A DNA stretch of 64,000 bases from DASRHT01 sp035293765 (GTDB lineage Bacteria > Chloroflexota > Ktedonobacteria > Ktedonobacterales > Ktedonobacteraceae): positions 62,001-126,000 of the forward strand of contig DATGMF010000035.1 of the NCBI GenBank assembly GCA_035293765.1. The letters are read 5' to 3'. Below the pieces are notes generated by a model. That model was not told the origin of the DNA. It searched no databases and saw only the letters and a list, made by a program, of their open reading frames with translations. Shown piece by piece: positions 24,970-33,898 of this stretch (position 1 is the stretch's first letter; each line of letters opens with the position of its first letter). The position numbers were made by a program, and so were the translations under genes.

Positions 24970-26168
24970 GATACTACAAACCTGAACTTTTGAATTGCAC
25001 TTTTAGCACGATCAATGGCCTCATCAGCAGTATTACCTATCCCAATGGCATAGGCTGAGCGCGAAAAAGAATCACGCGTATCGCCAAGGGTCATACCAGG
25101 CTCTTTGAGGAGCTGAACATCAAGAACTCCTGGCATGTTCTGGGCTTCCTTCGCTCCTTCTATACGCTCAAGGGTACCTGCCGCTCGTGGGGATGCATAC
25201 CAGATCGCGGCAAACTTATCGGCATGAGATGCCGGGGGAAGCTGTGCTAATACATGTTCTCCAAGAGCCTGTCGCGCGCATAGTTCCATCACGTCGATGC
25301 CACTCACCAGTTTGAAAAGATCAGGAATAGAGTCTCCGCCTAGCCTCGTATGCGTTTCCACCACACGCAAGCCCTGCTCCGTCAGCATAATTTCTGTATG
25401 GGAAGCTCCATCGCTGATGCCCAGAGTAGTAAGGACCTGTGAGACGAAATCATTAATCTCAATTTGGGTAGCCTGGTCTAATGGCATGGGAACGCAGTGA
25501 CCTTGTTCTACGAAATGAGTGCTATCCTTGTACTTTTGAGTCACGCAGAAAATTCGATGCTGTCCCTGTTCTGATAAAGCTTCTACGCTCAATTCAACGC
25601 CGTCTATATACTGCTCTACATACATGTCGGTATGCGCGCCGCTACTACCAAACCAATCAATGGCGGCAGGGATATCGTCCACGTTACGGATCAGTGAAAC
25701 GCCTGTGCTGGCCCAGCCATCAACGGGTTTAAGGATCAGGGGATAACCATGCTGTTTTCCGAAAAGAGCTATTTCGCTTGCCGCTTTTACCCGTCTACCT
25801 TCTGTCGGATCTATATTAGCAAGCCGCAGTTTTCTTCTCATCTTATCTTTTTGCCGCACAGACTCAACAGTTTCGGGCAGATGAAATGGCAACCCTAACC
25901 TTTGAGCGATAAGGGCCGCTTTATCTTGTTGCATTTCATGAAAAGCGCATACTGCATGAATAGGATCGATGCGATGGATTGCTAAAGCAATTTCAATCCA
26001 TTCTTCTATCGTTGCCCCTGGTGACACGCCAATGATTCTATAATGATCTTCAATAAAATCAGCTTTTACTCTTTCTCTGTCTACCATTAAAGAAACTCTG
26101 GCGTCTAATCTTTTTAACCAGGTATGCACCTGACGCATACGATCACAAGCTAGAATATGCATTGTCAT
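24957..26168 (-). CDS. ATP-grasp ligase, first gene of the block
   Basis: A 403-residue ATP-grasp enzyme. It shows Y-P-L-I-L-K-P-V-D-G-W-A-S-T-G-V, the hinge V-E-Q-Y-I-D-G-V-E-L-S-V-E, and H-T-E-I-M-L ... V-V-E-T-H-T-R-L-G-G-D, where the usual E-x-N is E-x-H. The layout matches BL00235/CARNS-like amino acid ligases; the T-R-L-G-G-D after it is typical of that group. It should make an amide bond using ATP. GAAAGGGAAG lies 4-8 bases before the ATG. As first gene of the same-strand run, its upstream gap should contain the cluster promoter. Confidence 0.9.
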   Translation of the reverse strand: MTMHILACDRMRQVHTWLKRLDARVSLMVDRERVKADFIEDHYRIIGVSPGATIEEWIEIALAIHRIDPIHAVCAFHEMQQDKAALIAQRLGLPFHLPETVESVRQKDKMRRKLRLANIDPTEGRRVKAASEIALFGKQHGYPLILKPVDGWASTGVSLIRNVDDIPAAIDWFGSSGAHTDMYVEQYIDGVELSVEALSEQGQHRIFCVTQKYKDSTHFVEQGHCVPMPLDQATQIEINDFVSQVLTTLGISDGASHTEIMLTEQGLRVVETHTRLGGDSIPDLFKLVSGIDVMELCARQALGEHVLAQLPPASHADKFAAIWYASPRAAGTLERIEGAKEAQNMPGVLDVQLLKEPGMTLGDTRDSFSRSAYAIGIGNTADEAIDRAKSAIQKFRFVVSCCG

Positions 26169-27019
26169 GTTCTTCCCTTTCTAGTACTTGTTTATCATCG
26201 TGAGCACCATTACGTTTTTCGCCCATGATAAAAACAGAAAGTACTTTTTGCCGTAGAAACGCATGTTTAAACATATTACTATTGTTGCCTATATTTATAG
26301 TACATTTGTTCTCACTTCTGGAGGCGTGTCAGGAGCAATTACTCCTAAATCAACGTTGGTACCTCTCAAGTTTTTGTGTTTACCGAGTCGTGTATGCGGC
26401 GATTTTAACTGTAAGCTTTGAGCTGACAATCGCTCATGAGGTCTTTTTGTCCTGGAAAGGACTGCTGCTCGACATAATGGTGAGGAGCTATAGTCACTGC
26501 TACTGAGCGTACCCAGCACACAGTTTCTTGGTCGTACAAAACGCATGTTATGCTTCGCAAAGGCGAAAAACGAGAAGATGATCTCCGTTGTTGATGATTA
26601 CTTTTGTCTGTCAACTCGTATGCTGCTATGTTTGCCAACTTTTCAGTTCTAACTCTGATCTACATTTTTTCCGTTGGTACTTGAAATATCTAACTATAGA
26701 TAGCGTATCTTTAAATGAATCGTTCTCATTCAGATACTCTACCCTTCGCTTATAGCGGTGTTGATAAGAGACGTCGCTAGTATAGCATATGAATGCTATA
26801 AAAAAAAGTATCATATAATCCATATTTTAGTCCATTTAATCCATTTTGCAGCTTCTATAGGAATATGGAGGAAGGGTTTGCTGTGAATATGGAGAAGAAT
26901 CCGAGGATACATTTAATCGAAGAATACAAACGGCCAATGCGCATCCGACCAGCTTTATGGCCCCGGTTCAACAAGCGTTATAATACCAGAGAGAAGTTTG
27001 TTCGAGTCGAGCGCCAGAC
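26169..27019. other. AT-rich gap upstream of the biosynthetic block
   Basis: About 850 bases of clearly lower GC than the surroundings separate the divergent ATP-grasp gene from a pseudogene. An imperfect inverted repeat (AGTACTTGTTTATCAT against ATGATAAAAACAGAAAGTACT, about 26183-26254) sits at the likely cluster promoter and could be an operator or leader hairpin. Short frames here (for example 26225-26506 plus, 26626-26823 minus) do not resemble proteins I know. The region may contain eroded insertion material. Confidence 0.45.
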
Positions 27020-27489
27020 CAGACAGCCTGCTTATGCAGCATGAATGTCCCTCGTGGCTCTATCCTGTAACTATGGGAGCGACCACCATCTGGGAACGTT
27101 GGGACAGTATGTTGCCGGATGGCTCGATCAATCCGGGAAAGATGACCTCGTTTAATCACTACGCCTTTGGGGCTGTGGCTGATTGGTTACATCGCGTGGT
27201 CGCGGGTCTGGCGCCAGCCGAGCCGGGATATCGCCGCTTCACTATCCAGCCGCACCCCGGCGGAAATCTCACGCACGCACGCGCAACGCTTTACACTCCC
27301 TATGGGTTGGCCGAGTCGCGCTGGGTGATTGCACAGGGAGAAATCACCCTCAACGTGATTATTCCTCCCAATACGACGGCCAGTGTGGCGCTGCCGGGAG
27401 ACGGAGGAAAAGCAGTAGCAATTGGCTCAGGAACTTACTCCTGGTCCTACCCCTATGTGCTATCGGCAACACCACCAGCCCTCACCTGA
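27020..27489 (+). pseudogene. C-terminal remnant of an alpha-L-rhamnosidase (GH78)
   Basis: The frame encodes the end of a GH78 enzyme: L-L-M-Q-H-E-C-P-S-W-L-Y-P-V-T-M-G-A-T-T, I-W-E-R-W-D-S-M, and M-T-S-F-N-H-Y-A-F-G-A-V-A-D-W, then the C-terminal beta-sandwich. Complete enzymes have roughly 900-1,000 residues; here only about 155 remain. Similarity begins near 27020 and the codons before it do not continue the (alpha/alpha)6 barrel. The only start in frame is a TTG at 26998 without a ribosome site. This is a decayed or recombined fragment. Confidence 0.85.
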
Positions 27490-27495
27490 CAGCGC

Positions 27496-28503
27496 CTAAG
27501 AGCCGCTTGTTCGCGGCTTCGTTTTGCGCCACTTATGGCGCGCTTGAATATAGCGTACGGTGCCCGAGCGAGCGCGCATCATCAGAGACGATGTGCGTGC
27601 ACCCCAGCCAAAATACTGGACGCCATCAAGGAGTTCGCCGCTGGTAATACCGGTAGCGGCAAAGGAGACATCATGCCCCTTGATCAGGTCGTCAGTGCGA
27701 AATATCTGATCAAGATCGACCCCATCCGCTTTCAACTTATCGCGTTCTTGTTCGTTGCGGGGCCAGATCTTGCACTGGATCTCTCCCCCGATGCACTTAA
27801 TGGCTGCGGCGGCCAGCACAGCTTCAGTTGCTCCGCCGGTTCCCATCAGCACGTCAATGCCTTTATAATCTTCCATTGCGGCTTGAATGGCGGCGGAGAC
27901 ATCGCCATCGGTGATCAAGCGGATACGGGCGCCGGTCTCGCGGATCTGCCTGATCAACTCCTGGTGGCGAGGACGATCCAGCACAACCACAGCCAGATCG
28001 TCTATGCGAGCCTCGCGTGCGCGGGCGATACGCTCCAGATTGACTGCTACAGGAGCATTGATATCAACCACGTCTTTCATGGCGGGGCCGACCGCTATCT
28101 TCTCCATGTAGAATACCCCCGGCGGGGCCGAATACATGGTGCCGCGCTCGGCGGTAGCGACCACGGCCAGCGCACCAGGGAGACCGAAGGCCAGCAGGCG
28201 TGTACCCTCCACAGGATCGACGGCCACATCAATTTCGGGAGGCGTGCCATTGCCAACATGTTCACCGATATAGAGCATCGGAGCCTCATCCTTCTCCCCT
28301 TCACCGATTACCACAACTCCACTCATGTCAACGCCGTCAAGGGCGTGACGCATGGCATCAACCGCAGCCTGGTCGGCCATTTCTTTATTGCCCTTCCCCA
28401 TCCATCGTCCAGCACTTAATGCAGCGGCTTCGGTCACACGGATAAGCTCCATTGCCAGGTTGCGCTCTTTCGTACCGGATTGTTCAAAGCGTTCTTCTGC
28501 CAT
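27496..28503 (-). CDS. glpX: Class II fructose-1,6-bisphosphatase
   Basis: A 335-residue GlpX-type enzyme, removing the 1-phosphate of fructose 1,6-bisphosphate in gluconeogenesis. Visible motifs are the metal sites G-E-G-E-K-D-E-A-P-M-L and D-P-V-E-G-T-R-L, I-T-D-G-D-V-S-A-A-I, and the substrate loop M-G-T-G-G-A-T-E-A-V. The end of the gene is basic (K-W-R-K-T-K-P-R) and overlaps a GC-rich hairpin at 27501-27518 followed by T's on the plus strand. It lies 24 bases downstream of gmk on the same strand and is probably co-transcribed with it. Confidence 0.95.
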   Translation of the reverse strand: MAEERFEQSGTKERNLAMELIRVTEAAALSAGRWMGKGNKEMADQAAVDAMRHALDGVDMSGVVVIGEGEKDEAPMLYIGEHVGNGTPPEIDVAVDPVEGTRLLAFGLPGALAVVATAERGTMYSAPPGVFYMEKIAVGPAMKDVVDINAPVAVNLERIARAREARIDDLAVVVLDRPRHQELIRQIRETGARIRLITDGDVSAAIQAAMEDYKGIDVLMGTGGATEAVLAAAAIKCIGGEIQCKIWPRNEQERDKLKADGVDLDQIFRTDDLIKGHDVSFAATGITSGELLDGVQYFGWGARTSSLMMRARSGTVRYIQARHKWRKTKPRTSGS

Positions 28504-28527
28504 AGCACAAGGTTCCTCCCTGGTTTG

Positions 28528-29199
28528 TTATATCGTGATAGAGCGGGGCTGGGTCCGGCAATGTTCCGCGATCATAATTGCGCGCACTTTCTCCACCGCC
28601 TCACTGAGATGTCCCTGTCGGTTTTCTACTGTATAATCATAGTGTATTTGCTGGGCCAATTCCCTCCGCGAATCGGCCAGGCGGCGTTGTAATTGAGCCT
28701 CCGTCTCGGTCTGGCGGTTCGTCAGCCGCTCAACCAGTTCTTCGGCTGAGCCGGGCACTAGAAAGATGAAGATCGCTCCTGGCACTTTCTTCCGCACCGT
28801 TTCAGCGCCCTGCACGTCAATTTTCAAGAGCACATCGCGCCCGTTATTCAGGTGGTCTTTAATCTGTTGTATAGGCTGTCCGTACCAGTTTCCGTGGACA
28901 TTGGCGTACTCCAGCAGTTCGTCCTGGGCAACCATGCGATCAAACGTTTCCTGGCTCACAAAATAATAAGGGTTGCCTTCGCTCTCGCCGGGCCGGGGAG
29001 GGCGCGCAGTCACGGACGCGACAACATGGAAATCCATCCCCTGCTCTTTGAGGGCTTTGATAACGCTATCCTTTCCAGTGCCAGAGGGCGCGGAAAGCAC
29101 AAAAAGCAGTCCTTGCTTGAGCGAATGCTGTGTTAAAGTAAGGTGTGATGCGGATGTCATGGTATCAAGCTGCATTCTTTTCTTCCTGATCTTACTCAA
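28528..29199 (-). CDS. gmk: Guanylate kinase
   Basis: A 223-residue enzyme that phosphorylates GMP to GDP. The P-loop is L-S-A-P-S-G-T-G-K-D-S-V, followed by T-A-R-P-P-R-P-G-E and F-V-S-Q-E-T-F-D-R-M, then L-K-I-D-V-Q-G-A and the lid with R-R-L-A-D-S-R-R-E-L. The P-loop has S-G-T-G-K-D rather than the more common S-G-A-G-K-S/T, a tolerated variation seen in some phyla. The frame also has about 30 extra residues at the N-terminus; translation may begin at one of the in-frame ATGs further in (M-Q-L-D or M-T-S-A). Confidence 0.95.
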   Translation of the reverse strand: MSKIRKKRMQLDTMTSASHLTLTQHSLKQGLLFVLSAPSGTGKDSVIKALKEQGMDFHVVASVTARPPRPGESEGNPYYFVSQETFDRMVAQDELLEYANVHGNWYGQPIQQIKDHLNNGRDVLLKIDVQGAETVRKKVPGAIFIFLVPGSAEELVERLTNRQTETEAQLQRRLADSRRELAQQIHYDYTVENRQGHLSEAVEKVRAIMIAEHCRTQPRSITI

Positions 29200-29393
29200 A
29201 TGTCAAGAGGGGTTGATGTACGAATGGACAACTCTTTGTTATACTGTACATCAATGTTTATACCAGTGACAAAGCGTTGTGTTCCTACACACATGGGTAA
29301 GTAAATGCTCATATTGATATTGTACAACAGGATTAGTGAAGACGGAAGTTGCAGGCTTTTCCCAAAGATAGAAATAAGGATAAGAGAGAACAT

Positions 29394-31334
29394 ATGCATG
29401 TAGATGCTATCACGCTGGCGGCAGTGGCTGATGAATGGCGCCTTTTGCTGGCGAATGCCCGTATTGACACAATTATTCAGCCAACCGAGTATGCGATTGC
29501 GCTCCAATGTTACGCTCCTGCCGCTCAGGGCCAGGGCGGCCAGAATCGCTGGCTCTATCTCTCGGCGCATCCGCAGTTGGCGCGGGCGCATCTAACCGCG
29601 CTCAAGCCTGCTAAAATTGCAAGTGAGCCTCCCGCTTTTGTGATGCTGCTGCGTAAATATCTGGAGGGGGCGCGGATCGAAACCGTCGTGCAGCCTCGCT
29701 GGGAGCGCGTGCTGGAGATCATCGCCGGGTATCGCAGCGGCGAGAACGATGAACGCGTGCGCTTTCGTCTGATCATCGAGATTATGGGCCGCGTCAGCAA
29801 TATTATGCTGTGCAACGAAGATAGTATGATCCTGGGCGCGCTCAAACGTGTTGGCGCGGAAGTGAATCGCTATCGTGTGATTGCCAGTGGCGTCGCTTAT
29901 ACGCCGCCTCCGCCACAGCAGCGCGAGGTGGCAGGTAAGCTTCTGCCGCGCCTTGAGCCCACCAGCGTGACCGCCGCTCAGCTTTCGATCTGTGCCGCTG
30001 AAGAGCGCATGGCAAGCCTTGAACCCGCAGCAGCGCCGGCGAAGAAGTCCAGGCGCGCGACAGAACAGCCGAAGCTCTGGCAGTTGCTCACCAGGAATCT
30101 GCTCGGCTGTAGCCCTTTGCTTGCCCACGAGCTGGTCTATCGTGCCACTGAAAACGCTGAGATGGCTGTCGAGCAGGCGAATGAGGCGGTGTGGGAGGAG
30201 CTGGCATGGAATATTCGCGACCTGACGGCGCTTTACGATACTCATCGCTGGCAACCTCAGCTTATTGAGCGAAGCGGCGAGGAAGGCGGTCAGGTGGTGC
30301 CGCTCGCCTTTGCTCCTTACGTGTTGGAGCAATACGCGCAGCAGCCGCATGTGAAGGTGCGCAACTCTCCTTCGATTAATGTGCTGCTGGATGAGTTTTA
30401 TGCGCGTGCCGAGTGGCATGGTGCGGTGGAGAGCCTGCGCGCGCCCATTCGTAAAGTATTGCAGACGCAGCGTGAACGCTGTAAACGTAAGGCGGAGCTT
30501 TTGCAACAGGAGATGCAGGCGTCCGAAGAGGCGGCGCGTTATCGTCTCCAGGCCGATTTACTGCTGGCGCACCAGCACGAGATTGTGCAAAAACAGAGCA
30601 GCATCGATCTGCCAAATATCTTTGAAGGCGGCGACCCGGCAATGGTCACGATCCCGCTGGACCCGCGTTTTGATGCTGTCGGTAATGCCAATCGCCTTTT
30701 TCACAAATATCACAAGTTGCGTCGGGCGCTGTCGCTTGTACCGGGGCAAATCGAGCAAAATGCGGTGGAGCTGGCAACGATTGAACAGTTCTTAGCCGAT
30801 CTGATGCTAGCAGAAAATCCTGCCGAGCTGGTACTGGTCAAGGCGGAGGTGCAGACGGCTGGCTATATGCGCGGCAAGCCCATCCAGGAGAGCAAGAAAG
30901 CACAAAAGGCGCAAAAAAAGGGCAAGGGGAAGGGGGGCAAGCAGGCGAAGGGCAAGCCGGTAGCTCCTGGCGGTGGCGTGCCGCTGCATGTGCAGAGTCG
31001 TGATGGTTTTACGATCCTGATAGGGAAGAACAGCAGGCAGAATGAGGAAGTGACCTTTCACCAGGCGACCGGCAGTGATATCTGGCTGCACGCGCGTGGC
31101 GTTGCAGGTGCGCATGTGATCATCAAGTCTGCCGGACGGGAAATTTCTCGCAGCGCCATCGAGCAGGCGGCGAAACTTGCGGCCTATTATAGCGAAGGAC
31201 GGGGCAGTACCAATCTGCCGGTCGATTACACCTTGCAGCGCCATGTGCGTCATATGAAGGGCGGCGGCCCGGGCATGGTCATTTATGAGCGCGAGCGCAC
31301 AATCTATGTGCAGCCGGAGGGACCGGCAGAATGA
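29394..31334 (+). CDS. rqcH: NFACT-family protein RqcH (Rqc2 homologue)
   Basis: A 646-residue protein with NFACT-N at the front (M-H-V-D-A-I-T-L-A-A-V-A-D-E-W), central helix-hairpin-helix and coiled-coil segments, a very Lys-rich linker (about 525-545) and the NFACT-R/DUF814 domain (F-T-I-L-I-G-K-N-S-R-Q-N-E-E and D-I-W-L-H-A-R-G-V-A-G-A-H-V). RqcH recruits tRNA-Ala to stalled 50S subunits and adds alanine tails that mark truncated nascent chains for proteolysis. The start at 29394 is chosen because the family begins at this ATG and AAGGA/GAGAG precedes it. No rqcP or ssrA lies nearby. Confidence 0.92.
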   Translation: MHVDAITLAAVADEWRLLLANARIDTIIQPTEYAIALQCYAPAAQGQGGQNRWLYLSAHPQLARAHLTALKPAKIASEPPAFVMLLRKYLEGARIETVVQPRWERVLEIIAGYRSGENDERVRFRLIIEIMGRVSNIMLCNEDSMILGALKRVGAEVNRYRVIASGVAYTPPPPQQREVAGKLLPRLEPTSVTAAQLSICAAEERMASLEPAAAPAKKSRRATEQPKLWQLLTRNLLGCSPLLAHELVYRATENAEMAVEQANEAVWEELAWNIRDLTALYDTHRWQPQLIERSGEEGGQVVPLAFAPYVLEQYAQQPHVKVRNSPSINVLLDEFYARAEWHGAVESLRAPIRKVLQTQRERCKRKAELLQQEMQASEEAARYRLQADLLLAHQHEIVQKQSSIDLPNIFEGGDPAMVTIPLDPRFDAVGNANRLFHKYHKLRRALSLVPGQIEQNAVELATIEQFLADLMLAENPAELVLVKAEVQTAGYMRGKPIQESKKAQKAQKKGKGKGGKQAKGKPVAPGGGVPLHVQSRDGFTILIGKNSRQNEEVTFHQATGSDIWLHARGVAGAHVIIKSAGREISRSAIEQAAKLAAYYSEGRGSTNLPVDYTLQRHVRHMKGGGPGMVIYERERTIYVQPEGPAE

Positions 31335-31359
31335 TCAGGGCATTACTGACCATTCTGCC
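31325..31359. terminator. Hairpin over the rqcH stop
   Basis: GGCAGAATGATCAG pairs with CTGACCATTCTGCC (one G-U) around a 7-base loop. The stem covers the rqcH stop and the end of the pseudogene on the other strand, so it may serve both as a terminator. Confidence 0.5.
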
Positions 31360-32290
31360 CCTCGTGATTTTTTTCAGGGGCAATTTCCGGCCACGCGTAG
31401 ACTTGCGTAATGGTGCGTAACAATTCCTGTTGCAGCGGCCATCCGTTGTCTGAATTGGTCATGAGGACGTACCCCTGTCCTCCCTGTTGCAAGGAGACCC
31501 AGCAACCGGTAAAGCCGGCGTTGTCGCCCGGGTGTCCGAAGCGAGCGCCAGGCCCTGCGCCTTGCACGAAAACTCCTAACCCCATATCTCCGCGCGCATC
31601 TCCGTGGCTTTGTGGCATGAGCAACTCTTTTACCATCTGTGTTGAAAGAAGCCGATGGGGCTTCTCTGCCCGCGCGTGTTGCAGTTCCAGGGCGAACTGT
31701 GCCAGGTCAGCGGGCGTCGTCCATAGCCCGGCAGCGGCCATCTCTGGATAGACGTACCAGTTACCGGCCACAGGCTTGCCACTTTTGCGATGCCCTGACG
31801 CTGCCATCTTTGCCTGGGCAGCGGGCAGTGGCTGCTCATACGTGCTGTGTGTCATGCCAAGCGGCTCCAGCACCAGTTCTTGCATCAGGGTTGGAAAGGG
31901 TTGTTGCATCACATCAATCAGCAATTGCTGGAGGATACAATATCCCCCTCCAGCATACTGAAATCGCTCCCCAGGAGGGGCAACGACGCAGATTTCAGGC
32001 GTATTGCTGGGCTGCTCGCCATTTAAAATCTCATGCAGCGTTGGAATATCCTGCTCACGGTGATAGCCCGCGAACCAGGTCGAGGCGGCCTGCTTCGACT
32101 AAGCAAAGCCGCAGGTCCACTCCAGATGGTAATCGTTGATAATCGCGAGGCTTACCCCGGGAATGGTGTAATCCACCATGCGCTCGTAAAGCGAACGGGG
32201 GCGACCATCCCTGGTCATCATGACGGCAGTTTCAATGCGCCCTTTCTTCTCTTGCATGAGCTGATCCGCGGGCGTGATGGATTCCGACAT
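31343..32290 (-). pseudogene. Beta-lactamase-family serine hydrolase, inactivated
   Basis: One continuous reading frame of 316 codons from the ATG at 32290, broken only by TAG at 32101-32099. Before the stop: M-V-D-Y-T-I-P-G-V-S-L-A-I-I-N-D, the usual start of class C-like esterases. After it: A-G-Y-H-R-E-Q-D-I-P-T-L-H-E, then Y-A-G-G-G-Y-C-I-L-Q-Q-L (the Y-x-G/N motif), L-E-P-L-G-M-T-H-S-T-Y, and F-G-H-P-G-D-N-A-G-F-T-G. About 90-100 residues that should separate W-T-C-G-F from G-Y-H, including the catalytic S-x-x-K, are missing. The gene thus has both an internal deletion and a stop and cannot encode an active enzyme. Confidence 0.85.
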
Positions 32291-32390
32291 GGTGGTATCT
32301 CCTCTACAGCGATGATCTTTGATGTGCTGCGATTATGCCATAAAAAGCGGCTAAAACCGATCCTGAATGATTGAGATGGTAGTACCAATG

Positions 32391-33866
32391 TCAGCGTTCG
32401 CGAGAGGAGCCGATGCCCATCTCTTCGCGGTACTTCGTCACGGTGCGGCGGGCCAGGGGCGTGCCTTGCATCGTCAGGAGGCGAGCCAGGTCCTCGTCGC
32501 TGAGGCGGTGGCGCGGCTCCTCATTCTGGATCAGTTCGCGGATGATATCCTTAATGCCCAGGGAGCTATCGAAAAAGTCGGAGAATGGGATCAGGCGGCC
32601 ATTGGGCAGCAGCGCGTATTTGTTCGCGGTGGCGCGGCTGACCGTGCCTTCATCCAGACTCAGCCGCGCGGCGACCTCGGCGCGGGTCAGCGGGCGCAGG
32701 TAGCGAATGCCTTTCTCCAGGAACTCGCGCTGATAATCTACCACCAGCTCGGCGACCCGTTTCAACGTGCGCCAGCGGCGATGAATGCAATCAACGAAAA
32801 ATCTGGCGCGGTCGCCATGTTGATGGATATAACGCTGCACCTCATGCCCGCCAAACTCCGGCTGCTGCTGTTCCGTTGGGATGGCATAGCTTATTTCGAC
32901 CTGGAAATGATAGCGTTTCTCCTCGATCAGCTCTACCTCAAAGCCCGCGTTCCCTTTGCGGATGATGACATCGGGTCGAATATAAGTGATGCCATTGCTG
33001 ATAGAGGAATAGTATGTATCGTCTCTGTAGGTATGGGCTGGGAAAGGATGGAGCTTGCTGCGGATATAGGCGCTGGCCTGGCGTATCTCCTCCTCCGTGA
33101 CCTTGAGCTGGCGAGCTATCTCATGGAACTGGTTGCGTCCCAGCAGATCAAGGTAGCGATCAACAAGGATGTAGGAGAGGGGCGGAGGCGTCTCCAGCTC
33201 GCTCAACGCTCCTAACTGAATGAGCAGGCATTCACGCAAATTGCGAGCGCCGATGCCAAGCGGCTCCAGCGTTTGCAGTTGGAGCAAGACGTAATCAACT
33301 CGCTTGACCGGAACCTGGAGGTGATCGGCGATTTCCTGCGTGCTGATTTCGAGATAGCCACGTTCATTAAGATTGCCAACTAATTGCTCAGCAATCAGGG
33401 CGTCATCAGGAGCGACCAGCGCCTCCAGTTGCTGGAGCAAGCTCTCTGCCAGCGTTTCACCGTTGGGGATACGCGATAAGGGATCGTATTCATCGTCATT
33501 GTCAGCTTCTGCGAAACCGTAATTATCGCTATCGTAGAGCGTCTGTTGATAAGACCACTGAGATTGAGGAGCTAGATAGTCGTCGTGCGACTGAGTTTCG
33601 CTCTCGCTGGCAGCCTGAGAAAGCGGAGCCAGCGGCGTGGTCGGCATGGAGTGGCCGCAATTGGCGCAGGCCGAGCTATACATGGGTGCGCCACAGTAAA
33701 GACAAACCCGCTGCTCTATCACATCAAGAGTAGGATTCTCCATCTGTTCCTGATTGATCGCTCGATCCAGTTCATCAGAAGAAAGGTGCAAAATGGTGCT
33801 TGAAGTGATAAGTTTAGCGCTGACGCGTAGCACCTGTTCTGGTCTTGGTCTCGGCTCTAACCGCAT
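32391..33866 (-). CDS. rpoN: RNA polymerase sigma-54 factor with N-terminal zinc ribbon
   Basis: A 491-residue sigma-54. The core-binding domain, the helix-turn-helix and the RpoN box A-R-R-T-V-T-K-Y-R-E (472-481) are all present, with R-Y-L-R-P-L-T-R-A-E-V-A ahead of the box. The activator-interacting N-terminus is L-E-P-R-P-R-P-E-Q-V-L-R-V rather than the Q-rich start usual in proteobacteria. Unusually, a four-Cys ribbon C-L-Y-C-G-A ... C-A-N-C-G-H (C55, C58, C67, C70) is inserted between region I and the core-binding domain. It is third in an operon with selD and rnc. No bacterial enhancer-binding protein is in the window. Confidence 0.93.
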   Translation of the reverse strand: MRLEPRPRPEQVLRVSAKLITSSTILHLSSDELDRAINQEQMENPTLDVIEQRVCLYCGAPMYSSACANCGHSMPTTPLAPLSQAASESETQSHDDYLAPQSQWSYQQTLYDSDNYGFAEADNDDEYDPLSRIPNGETLAESLLQQLEALVAPDDALIAEQLVGNLNERGYLEISTQEIADHLQVPVKRVDYVLLQLQTLEPLGIGARNLRECLLIQLGALSELETPPPLSYILVDRYLDLLGRNQFHEIARQLKVTEEEIRQASAYIRSKLHPFPAHTYRDDTYYSSISNGITYIRPDVIIRKGNAGFEVELIEEKRYHFQVEISYAIPTEQQQPEFGGHEVQRYIHQHGDRARFFVDCIHRRWRTLKRVAELVVDYQREFLEKGIRYLRPLTRAEVAARLSLDEGTVSRATANKYALLPNGRLIPFSDFFDSSLGIKDIIRELIQNEEPRHRLSDEDLARLLTMQGTPLARRTVTKYREEMGIGSSRER

Positions 33867-33898
33867 AAATTCCCCCTACCTGCCCCTTGCTGATGGTT

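Noticed and set aside
26225..26506. A 93-codon hydrophobic plus frame in the AT-rich gap
   Set aside because: No ribosome site and no similarity known to me; hydrophobicity is expected from AT-rich codons.
26883..27044. A 53-codon frame (M-E-K-N-P-R-I-H) before the rhamnosidase remnant
   Set aside because: No family signal, and it overlaps the remnant in another frame; likely chance.
27535..28419. A 294-codon plus frame opposite glpX
   Set aside because: Shadow of GlpX; the minus strand carries all family motifs.
29592..30506. A 304-codon minus frame opposite rqcH
   Set aside because: Shadow of rqcH, with unusual His/Arg-rich composition and no motif.
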